From contig WPIO01000044.1 of the NCBI GenBank assembly GCA_009760855.2, positions 248,001 through 312,000 of the forward strand: a stretch of 64,000 bases of DNA, written 5' to 3'. The translations under genes were made by a program, and so were the position numbers. Positions 1 through 55,897 of this stretch are shown piece after piece. The stretch's first letter is position 1. Each line of letters starts with the position of its first letter. Origin of the DNA: Cristatella mucedo (lineage: Eukaryota > Bryozoa > Phylactolaemata > Cristatellidae). The notes beneath the pieces are model-generated. The model saw only the letters and a program-made list of their open reading frames with translations, had not been told where the DNA came from and did no database searches.

Positions 1-73
1 GCTATTGAGACCGGAGTGTGTCTTCTTGTTCTTTGAAATTTTGAGCCCACAAAAGAATAAGACTAAGAAGTAT

Positions 74-555
<482 letters not shown>

Positions 556-1452
556 CCCAGGACTGTATATGCACAAAGCCCGGTCGTAGTTTGGCAAAGT
601 TGGTTGTAGCAGCTGTGAGGCTCGCATCAGCGGTCGATCGTGAGCTGATTGGCAGCCTCAGAGGCATTGTCAGAGTAGCTCTTTAAGCTGTAGGCTTGCT
701 TCTGCATCATCTTGTCCAATACATTGCAAGAGATGGCAGTGAGCCTCCTTGAAGAGCATCCTGTAGCCCCAATGCTGTCGTGATGCAGACCTTGTCAACG
801 CTGTCGCTTGCTCATCTTCTTGCTGAGCTGTTGCTGCTATTAAGCAACCCTTGCTTCTTTCATGATCGTCAACGAAGCACTGTGGGCCACTCTGCCACGT
901 GCATTGTAATGAGGGGCCACGGTTGTGATAATTGGTCAAATGTACAGTGCTCTAAGAGATCGCAAACACTTTGTAGGCACTTAACACGCGTAGGCACTTT
1001 ACGCATGAACGATTTTAGGTGCCTATCTTGTAAATCAACCGGGCTTGGTTCGCTCATCAGATAAGTTAATGCTGCAGGTTCAGCTAACCTGACATTTTAC
1101 ATGTGCATGCTGCTAAGCTTATTCGCTATTCACATCTTAAGTGGATCGATGTGTGCTCACTTGTGACCCTGCTTGCTTATGTGATATGTACTCACTCAAC
1201 AGTGGATTGTCTAATCGTGAGGGGAGAGAGAGAGAGAGAGAAAGAGAGCTCGGGTGCAGGTGTGTGTTTCTTGTTTTTAGCACTTTGATCGTTTTGTCTG
1301 TATTTGCCGTACATTGACCACATACTAAAATGCGTGGGATCATCATGCACCTTCTTCCGTCACTCGGGCTCGCCCGTGACATCTGCTGTCGTGATGTCCT
1401 ACTGAGTGTGGCTGTGTGGCGGCTCAAGCATATCCTTGCAACAAACCTGCAG
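556..1452. other. Unresolved sequence upstream of first recognised exon
   Basis: This should be DNAJC16 intron, possibly with an upstream exon. I could not match any frame to the thioredoxin region of DNAJC16. A short (GA)n tract lies at about 1220-1245. Confidence 0.3.
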
Positions 1453-13383
<11,931 letters not shown>

Positions 13384-14597
13384 GCGGTCAGGCGGCTGAC
13401 CGCTCGGCCCGCGGCGGAAGCTTGGTGGCGCTCGCCCTCCCCCTCCGTGTCACTGACGCGCTGCTCCTGCCCCGTCGTGCCTGCAGCTGCAGTCGGCTAG
13501 GTTTTTTTCCGCGAGGCTCTGTCGTTTTTGGTTTTCAGTTTTGTGGTGACAAATGTGCGCCAGTCTCAGAACTGCAGTCTTGTCTCGACCCTCGTGACGC
13601 CTGCAGCTTTGTGGCCGCGCTCTCGAGCGACGCCTAGCGGCAGCCGCAGGAACCCGGCTGCAACCGCTGTTGCCAGCAGCTGCTTCAATTGAGGGCGCGA
13701 GCTTTCTGTTACTACTACGCTTTCTGTTATACTACTACGCTTTCTGTTACTTTACGTAGTAAGCTTTCTGTTACTTTACGCTGTGCGTGGAGCAGCTGCT
13801 GGCAACGTGGTGCGTTCCGCTTGTCTGACTTAGGGCAGTGGCTGCTCGATTTGCACCTTTCCCCCTCTCTACTTTGTAGCCGATGCCCAATGTCTTACTG
13901 CCCTTATGCCCTGATGTCCAACTGATTTTATTGATCGGTGACCATGTGCCTGTGTTAAGAGATTTGGTGGCCGGCCATCGCCCGTCGGGTCGTGCTCTTT
14001 CGAGCTGACTTCTGGCACGTACTGGGCTGCGCTCTTTATTCCATGTTGTGTCGTGCACTTTTGTGCATAGCCGTTTGTAGACTTGCAATAGAGTATTTTG
14101 TTTCTTTTTGGGAACTGCTCTTTTACCGACCAGCCGTTGTGCTTGAGTGCCCTGCAAGAAGGTCGGATAGGTAGGCTGGTGCAAGCGATTGAAGCTACCA
14201 GCAAGTCAGACTGGGGACCTTGAAATCGATTCGACGTTTGGTAGGGGGGGACTCTGACAAGAGCTTAGTTGTATGCCAGCTTGGCCCCTTGCGGCATATC
14301 AATGAGCTGCTGAGATTTGCTTCTGTTGCAGTTATGATTAAGTACTTGTTTTCATGGAGACAACAGACAGCGAGCCTGAGTTTACTCTTGTCTGGCCCCC
14401 CCCCCAATTCCCGTGCCACGATCGACCACGAGATTAGGGTGTTGTGCCAGCTGTCCGTCGAATGGCCGTTCAGATTTCTTACTGCCTGCAGGTTTCAAAA
14501 CGGGAATTTCGGTACTTGGGCATAACAATAACCACTAGGCCAGACAAGCAAAAACTTAATAGTACTGTAATAACTGTTGAGCCACTGAACAATACCA

Positions 14598-14784
14598 GCT
14601 GATTCAACAACTTCTTTTGTATAGCGACAGAAGAGGTGGCTCACTAGACTCTTAAGAGCCTTTATGGTTATCTCCACTGCTTGCTGCGGCAATAAAGGAT
14701 CGGCCACGGCAGGATTCGAACCCACGACCTCGGGACCAGGGTCGTGAAAAGCAACCGCCTTATCTAATATGCCATCATGGCTCA
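14598..14784 (-). repeat. tRNA-derived SINE (SINE-1), minus strand
   Basis: Reads CTGATTCAACAACTTC at the 3' end and GGATTCGAACCCACGACC (box B on the minus strand) near 14712. Ends at GCCATCATGGCTCA. Confidence 0.85.
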
Positions 14785-14976
14785 GAGCGATTCCATTTAG
14801 CCTAAGCTTGCTTCTCTACTGCCATAGCAACATTTGATTTAATGCAGGTGGTTCCAGCTGTGACTAAGCCATCTGGGTGAACAGCTAGGCAACTGGTGAT
14901 GAGTTACGATGTACCCACAAAAATTAAGGCGGCCATAGGACGGTGTATATATATGTATATATATTTATATATATTA

Positions 14977-15096
<120 letters not shown>

Positions 15097-15399
15097 AGCT
15101 AGTGTCTATAGCCGTGAAAAACCGTAGGGGAATTCCAACTTTTACTTTGGAATTCTGCTGAGTGTCTGCTGATCTAATTGGCGACACCGTGCGACCGACG
15201 GGCAAGCTTGCAGCTTTTTCCTAAATGGAGACAAATATTGAATCATTGTACTTTTTCTGCGAAAATTGATTGAGTTTGATTACAATGTGATTGACTTGCG
15301 TTATTACGCACGAAAAATAAATTGCCGACGAAAATTTTGAATTTTTGTGTGATTGAACACCGAAGATAAAAGGACCACAGAGGGAGACAAGATTTTTTG

Positions 15400-15570
15400 G
15401 TGAGCCGTGGTGGCTCACTAGTTAAGGCGGTTGCTTTTCACGACCTCGGTCCCAAAGTCGTCGGCTCGAATCCGATCGCGGGAGATCCTTTATCGCCACT
15501 GCAAGCGAAGGTGATAGCCGTAAAGGCTATTCTGTTGCCATACAAAAGAGGCTGTTAAATCAGTTAGTAT
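15400..15570 (+). repeat. tRNA-derived SINE (SINE-1)
   Basis: Starts GTGAGCCGTGGTGGCTCACTAG. The box-B region is mutated (GGCTCGAATCC). Ends AAGAGGCTGTTAAATCAG. Confidence 0.85.
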
Positions 15571-15929
15571 TTTTTTATTTTCATTTAGGGGGCCAGACCC
15601 GCGAGATTTTCATGTAGGGTGCAAGACCAACAAGTAATGAAACATTATAGTGTGTAATCGTAGTTTTTATTCTACACGAACATGGCAGCTGCTCATTGAG
15701 TGGAAGTGGGACAGAATTTTGTGGTTGCTAACGGTCAGAAAGAGGCGTCAGCATAGGGCGGCTGCATTTAATGTTCTGGAATATTGGTTAATTTCGAATG
15801 CATCGCTGTCCGTATCACAGAGGCCAAGTCTGCAGGGAATAGTGGTCATTTTATGTGCTTTTGAGGCATAAGCTATTATAAAATAAGAATTAACTACCCA
15901 AGAAGTGTGTGTTACTTAGTGTAGCCCTA

Positions 15930-16300
15930 CGAGACCGCCAAATCTTGACGGCCTACCCTCAGAGGCGAAGCATGAGGGATGGCAGGGGTGGACCCCTGGC
16001 AACATGGAAGTAGGTGAGAGCCAAATCCGACACCCGGGCCACGCATGCGAGGCAGCTAGCCCCTTCACGCTTGGCCATGCTGTACCACCCACAGCCGCTG
16101 GGGAACGCCCCAATACCCTCTTTGCAGGGGGGGCTCGGCCCGCCCCCAGGCCCGGCGCCACCCAGGGCTCCAATCCTGGCTTTGCCTCTGCCTCCCCACC
16201 CCTCGTCCTGGCAGTCACCAATAAAGAGACAGTGCTGCACGGTCAGTACCCCCCCCCCCCCCGTCCCCGGACCTAGCCACTGGCACGTCCCTTCCGTGTC
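15930..16300. other. GC-rich segment of unknown origin
   Basis: Unusually GC-rich for the region, with C and G homopolymers and overlapping open frames on both strands (about 100-120 codons). No recognisable protein pattern. It could be part of an unknown repeat. Confidence 0.3.
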
Positions 16301-16559
16301 GGTCGACTGATGGAGCAATCGAAGCAGTAGTTATGGTCTGCTTTGCGGTGAAGCCCAAGACAAATTAAATAAAACTTGGGGTTGTGTGGATTAAAAGCCG
16401 AACAGCGACAATCCCACGCCAGTAGGGTGACACAGGCGGCCACCCTTGCAACTGAAACGTGAACCCCTTGTTTGCAAGACTCCTTGCCAAATCGAGGTCG
16501 GCTCAGAATTACTCAGAGTGTTTGCTAAGCTGTGGAGAGTTTTCCACAGCGTACACAGA

Positions 16560-17490
16560 GCCCGAAGTCTTTCGTTGTGCATTCAGCTAGATAACATTGC
16601 TAAAACTCGGGCTTGCTTTAGCAGGGATGCTACATCGAAATTTGTCTATGCATTTGTGATATCCCATCTCGACTTCTGTAACTCACTGCTTGCTGGTCTA
16701 CCTGCATGTGCAATCAGATGCTTACAGTTGGTGCAAAAATCTTTAGCTATGCTTGTGTGTCGGTGAGCCGTGACGGCACACTAGGTAAGGCAGTTGCTTT
16801 TCACGACCTCGCTCCCCGGGGTCGTGAGTTCAAAATTTGCGGTTGGTTATTCTTATCGCCGCTGCAAGCGGTGGTAATAGACGTAGAGGCTCTTCTGTCA
16901 CTATACAAAAAAGGCTGTTAAAGCAGCTAGTGAGCGTTGCAGTTGCCACATCGCACCACTTCTTGCCGACCTGCACCAGTTTTCAGTCAAGCAGTGTATC
17001 GACATCAAGGTTTTGTCACTCACTTTTAGGTCTCTTCATTCTTTGGCTCCAGCCTATCTCTCAGATCTACTCCCCCATCAGCCTAAGCATAGTACCATCC
17101 GCTTTTCGGAATCAAACCGTTTACCTATACCTCGTGCGAACATCAAATCCTTTGGAGACCTTGCCTTTAGTTCGTATGCTCCCAAAACCTGGAACTCACT
17201 TCCGACTTACCTCACGACATCTCCTGACTTGACCACATTATGACAGCATTTAGTGGGTTCCTGTGATTCAACCTTTACGTGCTTATGGTGCTGACACTGT
17301 GCACTAACTATACTTTCATGCTGACCCTGTGCATGTCACCCCTAACCATGTTATTCTTGTTGTTTATTGAGCATGCTACCGTTAATCGTCAGATCGCGTT
17401 TCCTTCTGAGCAAATGTAAAGTGCCTAGAAAGAGATGGATTTCTCTGAGGACGCTATATCAAATGTGCTATTACTATCATTATTATACGG
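16560..17490 (+). mobile_element. L2-type LINE 3' half, decayed, split by a SINE
   Basis: Frames recover LDNIAKTRACFSRDAT, LDFCNSLLAGLPACAIR, then after the SINE SLTFRSLHSLAPAYLSDL and FGDLAFSSYAPKTWNSLPTY. All correspond to the C-terminal third of the intact frame at 44166-46016. It ends with the AAAGTGCCTAGAAAGAGAT tail and an ATT-rich run. Confidence 0.85.
16763..16930 (+). repeat. SINE-1 inserted in the L2 copy
   Basis: Complete SINE body (TGGCACACTAGG box A, CTATACAAAAAAGGCTG 3' part) lying between adjacent codons of the LINE frame. A short GTGAGC duplication is visible at both junctions, so the SINE arrived after the LINE. Confidence 0.75.
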
Positions 17491-18359
17491 TAGCCAACAT
17501 TCCGGCTTAAGAAGCAGTTTGTAGAAAGACAAGGCAGATGAGAGATCGAAGAAATGTGTGCCTTAAGATAAGAAAGGGGAGAGAACAGAAAGTAAGGTGC
17601 CAGGGTAGGCGAAGGCTTGGATTTGTGAGCCATCACCTAAATATTCATGAGTGTATCGCTCAAAACTATTAATATGACGGTATAATTTGACCCTAGATGA
17701 GTATAAAGTGGCCTGGGTCATTTCAACCCCGAGTATTCTCCAGTCTCGGAGTACAACAGACCAACCAATTCTCGGCCGACAAATTAAACTATAATCGAAG
17801 CTTTGACCTATTCACGAGATCAAGACCCACGGCTCCAAGGGACTGCGTTCGGTTCTCCGAGGTAGGCCGTTTGCCGAAAAGCCACTATGCTGCTATAACA
17901 GAGAATCCAAGCCAAGCATTGCCAAGCCAAGCACTACATCTTACCGATAGCCTTCCGTCGTCCTAATCGATAGTGATCCATCGTTGCTAGCCTGCCGTGT
18001 CCTCTCAGCCATAGGCTCGATATCAGGAGGGGGAGGGTTCGGCAGCAGCTTTTTTGCAAGGAGGCTGCCGGAAAGAAAGCCATATCCCTGAGTATGAGCC
18101 GTGCCAAATGCCGAAACCCGTGTATTCTGTAACTCCACAAAGTCATAAAGACCATGGGTTCAAACTCAGGGTTCTATCACACCACACACCTCGCTTGATT
18201 AACTATGCATGACTAACAATGATTCTGCCACCATTTTATTCAACTGTGGACTGCTAACAGTGGTCACAGTGCTACTAATCTTAGTGCTGGCTCACGTGAA
18301 TCTGGTATTTGTTGCGACCGAAGATCACGAATAGGCATTCATTGGTTCAGAAAACAGAA

Positions 18360-18525
18360 TGCTGTGGTGTGGGCAAGTGGTTAAGGTGCTTGCGCCGACC
18401 GAGGCCAAGGTGAATGCAGTTGATTACCGAGGTCGTGGGCAGAAGCCCCGTGGCATATGTGAAGCATCTCAATAGACACCAAGTTCTCTTAAAGGTGCTA
18501 TACAAATGAATTATACAAACCTCCG
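18360..18525 (+). repeat. SINE-2: tRNA-like head fused to L2 tail
   Basis: The head reads GTGGGCAAGTGGTTAAGGTG with a degraded box B. The tail reads AAGTTCTCTTAAAGGTGCTATACAAATGA, which resembles the L2 3' end. Related copies lie at 23660-23765 (plus) and 29960-30112 (minus). Confidence 0.6.
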
Positions 18526-18914
18526 TCCAGCATCTTCTGAGGGCTAAAATACGTGCATACCAGCCCTCACAAGATATGGAACGGAGAAAGAAAAAGCTAC
18601 CTTCAAAGCAACCGTCAAAGCTACGATGCGACTCTATTCTCACAGCCACGTCTCGAATTTTTTCGACAGCTGGGGCACCAGGGTTGGCTGCATTGCAGCA
18701 AAGCCGACAGCACGTACAGATATCTGCTTTTGCGGGCGCTAGCCTGCTAGCTCATGGCAGCAGCTATGCGGGCTTCACCACAAAGCAGTGCCTGTGCCCA
18801 GGCAGCAATAATCGTGCAAGCAGCAGTCATGACAGTGCTTAGCACCAAATGGCTTCGCCTCTGTGCGAAATAGTGTGGCTGACAAAGTGGCTGTATACTA
18901 ATGCTTTTATGCCG

Positions 18915-18920
18915 TTTATT
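18915..18920 (-). terminator. Likely mitofusin poly(A) signal
   Basis: AATAAA on the minus strand, about 350 nt after the mitofusin stop codon at 19270. No other element is needed between them. Actual cleavage is not shown. Confidence 0.5.
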
Positions 18921-19269
18921 ATTTGAGTAAAAGAAGAGCCCATAAGGCAAAATAACAGTTCCATGCTATCCAGTACGATGAAGAATGCTTTGAATAGGTG
19001 CTACCAGCGGCTGACTGCAGACACACGTACAAACAAACACACAACACAACATTAAACGTATACGTCTCCACATGTAAGTGCATGCATAGAGATACACTCA
19101 CACACATACACACAAGCATACACACGTACATGTAAGTGTGGGCAGCCCCACTGGGCGTCGCTATTATTAAGCTCGCCGCTGCCGGCACCACCACTCGAGG
19201 AGGAAAGCCTCTATCGTGCTGGGGGAAGACGTGGACCACTGCCTGGGCTGGCGAGCAGACTGGTGCCAC

Positions 19270-50378
<31,109 letters not shown>

Positions 50379-50830
50379 CGCTAGCGCAAGAGTGGATCAC
50401 CACGGCCTAGCAGCAAATAAAGAGCGTCATGTACGGTCGCCGGTTTTCCTTTCTAGAGCATAAAAGCAGTGCGATACTCTGCAAATGTGAAGAAAATTTG
50501 GGCTCGGCGATGGCAATTTACAATAATTTACAATGAATTGAAACCGCAACGGTTCGACTGAGACGCAAAGAAAATAATCAGCCAGTTCGGCAGCTACCGC
50601 CTGCAAAGAAGCCAGGGATGCGGGCCGTTAAACATTTAAGGAAGCACCAGCAAAATGACAGCGACATCTCCTAAGCGCTCGATAGAGAACATCACACACG
50701 ATCATAAGTCGCGCCTCTGATAATATTAAAGACAAAAAGGATGTTCAACATACCTGCACCTCATGCGCCCTTCTACAACGGACTGGAGGCAACCGCATGG
50801 ATGCAGCGATAATACCAATCTGACCAATCA
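50379..50830 (-). promoter_or_regulatory. Mitofusin 5' region: putative 5'UTR intron and CCAAT boxes
   Basis: Upstream of the ATG, acceptor 'ttcttcacatttgcag' (exon edge 50478) and donor GTGCAG|GTATGT (exon edge 50754) suggest a 275-bp 5'UTR intron. Two CCAAT motifs at 50815-50819 and 50824-50828 (written on the plus strand, so ATTGG on the gene strand) would sit just upstream of the start site. No TATA box is evident. Confidence 0.5.
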
Positions 50831-52049
50831 CGGGCCACGCCTCCGCTTTCCGGGAGCTGCATCTGTTTCGTAACCGGCGTCGGCCGCCGCCAGCCAGGAA
50901 ATCTGTCAGCCGCTCGCTTGACCTGCTTGTCCAATTTAAGGGTTTACGAAAATAATGCTACGCTCAGCAGCGTAAGTGCTTTTGGCATCGACGGGATGGC
51001 ATCAGTTTCCAGTTGAGAGCCTGGAAGGATTATGCCGGCGAAAGTTAACTGGAGTCGAAAGCTAACTGGAGTCGAAAGCTATTGCTTGTCTTGCTCGACG
51101 ATTTGGTCTGTCTCGATGCAGCAATCCCTTGCAAACTGAGATAGCATCTCCTACTGGCCAGGTGATTCCAAACAACTTCTAGCTGGCTTGGCATTGCGTC
51201 ATGGCTTGCTCTGCCGCTCCTTTCCTAGTGAGACACCGGATAACTTATTCATAATCATCTTGATTTCCAGTCAGATAAACCAGGCGCGTAGAGATTATCT
51301 GGAAGGCTAACGCCCCCATATTTCTGACTGAAGAAGCAGGGCTAGGTTTCCCCCACAAAAATTAAAGCCATCGAAGCCCTCTTATAAAAAATTACCCCTT
51401 TAGTCTTATATGGAGAGACGTGAAAGAAAACTGCACCGATATCCGCTAGACCCTGCTAAACACGATAACAACTTTCATTGAATTTAGGAGCAGGAATAAG
51501 CACACCTAAAACGTGTCCCGTGCTTTTATCGGTCAACCGACTAAGATCTCGATTGAGAGCACGGAATCCTCTGCGTCCTCACTTGATCACAACGCTCAGA
51601 GAATACTTATGGAAACAAACTGGCGGCCACCACCTCGCAGTCGGCACTATAAGTTCTGCCCTGGCTATCAGAAGCGCAGGTTCCGGTAGCAGACGGCGGC
51701 AAGTGATATGAAGACCCAAAAATATCCACCAAAGATCGATAGCTCGACGACCTATTATTCATTCAAACCCCGATTGTGACTTCTTGGATTAGCGTTCCAT
51801 GAATTATGATGATCTCGTATCGGGGCCAGTGTGCGCTAGACGAGATAAAATATCTGGCGAGCTCTTCGCAGTCACGCCTTTCCCCACCCGCCCATCCCAA
51901 TTCGCAAGAGGTAAAAACTTTATTGTCGCACGAAGACTCAAATACATAAATAACATGTGTTGATGCATTAATATATAAAATGTTAAAAATTGAGTCAACA
52001 ACTTGGCTTTTCCTTATTTTTTCTTGGCAAACTCACATAACTTTTTTAA

Positions 52050-52620
52050 TATCGAGAGAATATTCTAAATCTGATTCTATAGAATGTTTGCCAAGCTAAC
52101 TAGTCTTTCTTGGCATATTGTTGAACGGAGATCATTTTTATTAGTTTTAATTTTGAAAAACTTCTTTCTCCATTGACTACTGAAATTGGCAAAGTGAATG
52201 AAATGCTAAGTGCCACTGAAATATTGGAAAAATTTCTAACAATTTATGCTGCGACAGAAATTGCAAGACCTCTTGGGGATTCATAGTCTGTGGAAGCCTC
52301 CTAGCAATGGCTTTAACTTAGGGAAACTTTTCTGGCCTTGAACGTGGCAAACTGGTCAGTGTTACAGTTTGAAAGTCTACGTTTTCCACTGTTTCTTTCT
52401 CTTTGCTTCACGAGGCCAAATCAGAGAGTTGATCTTGCCCTATAGATTATCTCAGCTAAGACAACATTATTTCCAGCTTGCTAAAGGAACGCTCACAACT
52501 GGCAACTGATGCAGCTACGGCGAGAATAACTTGGAAACAAATCTCAAGTTAGGAAACACATCTAATCTTCATGAATTAATAGGTTATCCGGCGGGCAGAA
52601 TTTGTTAGCAGTAAAGCCAC
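52050..52620 (-). pseudogene. hAT-family transposase fossil (C-terminal dimerisation region)
   Basis: Minus strand at about 52440-52515 reads ASVASCERSFSKLEIML, the hallmark of hAT dimerisation domains (SVxxCERSFSKLK). Just upstream, across a frameshift, is VFPNLRFVSKLF. Downstream is the SKEKETVENVDF segment. Stops and frameshifts show it is dead. It resembles the ZMYM1-like hAT group. Confidence 0.7.
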
Positions 52621-53069
52621 TTCTGCAATTTTGCCGAGCGATAACTGGGATCTAGATGAAAATCGCTTCGCAGACGTCACCAGAGTTTCCCATATTATGG
52701 TGACCCAGTAGCTTAATTGAGTATTAATTTGTCAACGTACTTTAACGTAGGCTTTGAAAGTCACTCCTAAAGAGAACGCATCTAAGAATTCTCGCTGAGC
52801 CACGAATCTATTTTGCGTACCAGAATTGTTATTCGCCGTTTGAAAGGTCGCTCTCACTTCAGCTGCAATGATCGGGAAAAGTGGCGCTTAAGATAGCTTT
52901 CGTGATTTTGCATAACACAATATTTTCTGGTTATAGTACGGATATAAAATTGCATAATTAAAAATCACCCGATTAGCTTCTACCTGCACTTGCTCGCTTT
53001 TAACTAGAGTTATTCGCTTTTTAAAGAACCTCTTTGTGTTGAGGCCTTTTGCTGCACGAAGCATGCTCA

Positions 53070-53362
53070 GAACATGCCCTGACCTGACCACATTTAAAAG
53101 GAACTTAAAAACACACATATTTAGGACAGCATTTAGTGGGTCCCTGTGATTCGTCCTTCACGTGCTTATGCGTGCTGACACTGTGCATGCTGCCACTAAC
53201 CACATTTGCATGCTGACCCTGTGCATGTCACCCCTAACCATGTTATTCATTTTGTTTGTTTTTCAAGCATGATTTTACTTACCATTCCATTGCATTTCCC
53301 TTTGCAGCAAATGTAAAGCACCTAGAAAGAGATTAAGTTCTCTGAGGGCGCTTTATCAAGTG

Positions 53363-53398
<36 letters not shown>

Positions 53399-53400
53399 GC
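53070..53400 (+). mobile_element. L2 3' end, well preserved
   Basis: Starts in the TSPELTTFKRNLKTHLF codons (ACATTTAAAAGGAACTTAAA) and ends CCTAGAAAGAGATTAAGTTC, GAGGGCGCTTTATCAAGTGC, (ATT)n. The 3'UTR is nearly the same as in the element at 43928. Confidence 0.9.
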
Positions 53401-54699
53401 TTGCCCTGTGGCTTCGCAAGTGTCGCGGCACCTGCGGCTCTGTTCTCAGGTAAACCGCCCGAGCCAAATTCGTCGCCGGACGGGCGCGGAATGGCCCGGA
53501 AAGCTGCTGCTGCTGCTGCTGCTATTGATATAGCGAAATGGCAACTAGCCCAGAGCTCGCACTTCACGAACCGCGTCGCGGATTGAGTCCCGGGGAATCA
53601 GTTGAGCTCAGTACGTTTATCGTCAGCAAGCGGCATAGGGCACTCCCGCTGTGCCGGGAGTCTAGCATCCTGCTGAAGGGAGTGGATCTTAAATCCCGGT
53701 CGAGGGAGATGACGTCAGCGCTCTGCTGCATTTGTGCAGAGCAGGAAACTGCTTCGTGGCACTCACGAATTGGTTGGCCAATGACGGCCCGCGTCAGTGG
53801 AACTGCTCTCACAAGCAAAATATGGCTAAGGCAAGCAGCTGCATCCGGATAGTGTGGGTACGATCTCGGCTTGACTCCAGCGAGAAGCGTTGCTGCTGAC
53901 CACGAGAAATCCTATACTACCAACTGCAAGCAGTGGTGATAGCAGTTAGGACCCTTCTGCAGCTATTTAAATGAGGGCTTTAAATCCTCTAACCTTTATT
54001 TGTTTATTTATACAAGTGAAGAACGTTACAGACGTTACAGCTAAGGCCTGTTGTGTAAGTCCAGAGAATCTGCTGTCCCAAACGCGAAATTGCTCGCAAA
54101 CGGACATTTAATTGTTTATTTAATTGCTTGTTTAATATGCTTATAGTTTCGTGCGAATTCAGATAGCATTACATGTAAGGTGCATGTCTCCGTCAGGGTT
54201 CGAGAGTTACTTACTATAGGTATCGTACATTGAACGCGCCAGGCGGCCTGGGGGGCTAGGTAAATTAACATTTGTACTCGCGTTACTAACAACAGAACAC
54301 GTTCACCCGATAGAGGACTGCTAGTCTCTCTAACGAAATAAAGATACGACTGCGGCGAACCTCGGCGATCACTTTACACTAGCAACTCTGAAATTTCCAA
54401 TATTTAACGATAAACCATCATTGTAACCCGTTTTTTATGGAATCAGACGGTGAAGTAGTCATTATCGCCCGCACCTCTTTCACTTTCAAGGCTTTCTCGG
54501 AACATATTTTGAATCTCTGGTTCTCCAATTAGCGGTAAGTTCATGATAGTGGCCATTCCGGAGCGGATCCTGAGCTAGCTTCATTTGCCTTAAAAACAGA
54601 CGACGTAACGGTGCTAGTCTTCGCAGACAAGCACTGGCGGGGCAATCGCTTTAAAGTAAGGCTAGAGACTCGTAGGCTGCACTGCACTATCAACCCACT

Positions 54700-55315
54700 T
54701 AGGCCACCCACTGATTACAAGAACAACGCTGGACCAAAAGAGCTGGAACAACTTCCGCCCAGTCTTTCTACTGCCGTTCCTATCAAAACAGCAAAACGAG
54801 TTGTGGCCGACCAGCTGAACTCGTACATTAAAATTTAAAACCTAGCAAGTAAGTTTCAGTCTGGTTTTTAGAGCTAATCACTCCACAGAGTCAGCATTGC
54901 TTCAGTTATGTATCAATCCTCTTCGGAATGCAGGTGTAGGTAAAGTCTGCTTGTTTTGCTTGATATTTCGCAGCGTTTGATACAAGCAATCACAAAGTCC
55001 TTCTCGAGCGCCTCTTATCTGGCCTGGGCATCGCTGGCACTGCACTGCAATGGTTTAGATCTGATCTCAGTGGAAGACTCCAAAGTTTTGATGTAAGCGA
55101 AAAAAGATCATCCGACGAACCACTTTAAGTACGGAGAAGCTGCCGCATCGCCATACTTCTGTCTGAGCTCTCTGTCGAGCATTAAATCCACTTCCAGATC
55201 CTCTGCGGCTTACACGTCGTTGCCCTCGTTGGCGCCAGGCTGCCTATCTGACCCATTACTTCTGAAGTCACGTGGTCTTGCACCACCCGCTGTCATGTGC
55301 GCCTGCTGCTTCTGC
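54700..55315 (+). mobile_element. Decayed L2 RT segment
   Basis: Frames recover NFRPVFLLPFL, RVVADQLNSYIK, AAFDTSNHKVLLERLL and TALQWFRSDLSGRLQ across frameshifts. At 55150-55300 a related LINE segment follows and is broken by the LTR-like segment beginning at 55316. Confidence 0.8.
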
Positions 55316-55897
55316 TGTTGTAATTAGCGTAGCGCTCGTCTGCTAATGTATGCCTCACCTGTGGCCGATAGTTAAGCCATTGACACAGCGCAGTGTCAGG
55401 CCACTAATGTACGTTATATTTCCCGACCGTGCCGCCGTGGTTCATTGAGCTCTCATATATGTACCCTCCCGACCTGCGTCAGAACATCCCCTGACCTGAC
55501 CACATTAAAAAGAACTTAAAAACACCTATCTAGGACAGCATTTAGTGGGTTTCTGTGATTCGTCCTTCATGTGCTTATGCGTGCTGACACTTTGCATGCT
55601 GCCACTAACCACATTTGCATGCTGACCCTGTGCATGTCACCCCTAACCATGTTATTCATTTTGTTTGTTTGTCAAGCATGATTTTACTCACAATTGCATT
55701 TCCCTTTGCAGCAAATGTAAAGTGCCTAGAGAGAGAGAGATTGAGTTCTCTGAGGGCGCTTTATCAAGTGCATTATTATTATTATTATTAAGCGTTGAGA
55801 GAAATAAAGATTGAGTCTCGTTTACCGCTCGAGTTCGTACCGCGTCACCGTGATGCTCCACTAGAACTGCCACCTCCGGAGCCACTATAATACAACA
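55316..55897 (+). mobile_element. Putative solo LTR, split by an L2 3' end
   Basis: Begins TGTTGTAATTAG and ends ATAATACAACA, inverted termini typical of LTRs. It contains AATAAAG then GAGTCTC. Its two halves, 55316-55480 and 55796-55897, match 56682-56926 end to end once the L2 insert at about 55480-55795 is removed. LINE sequence of the same kind lies on both outer sides. Confidence 0.5.
55480..55795 (+). mobile_element. L2 3' end inserted in the LTR-like segment
   Basis: Starts in the TSPDLTTLKRT region (CCTGACCTGACCACATT) and ends GAGGGCGCTTTATCAAGTGC plus (ATT)n. Interrupts sequence that is continuous in the copy at 56682-56926. Confidence 0.85.
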
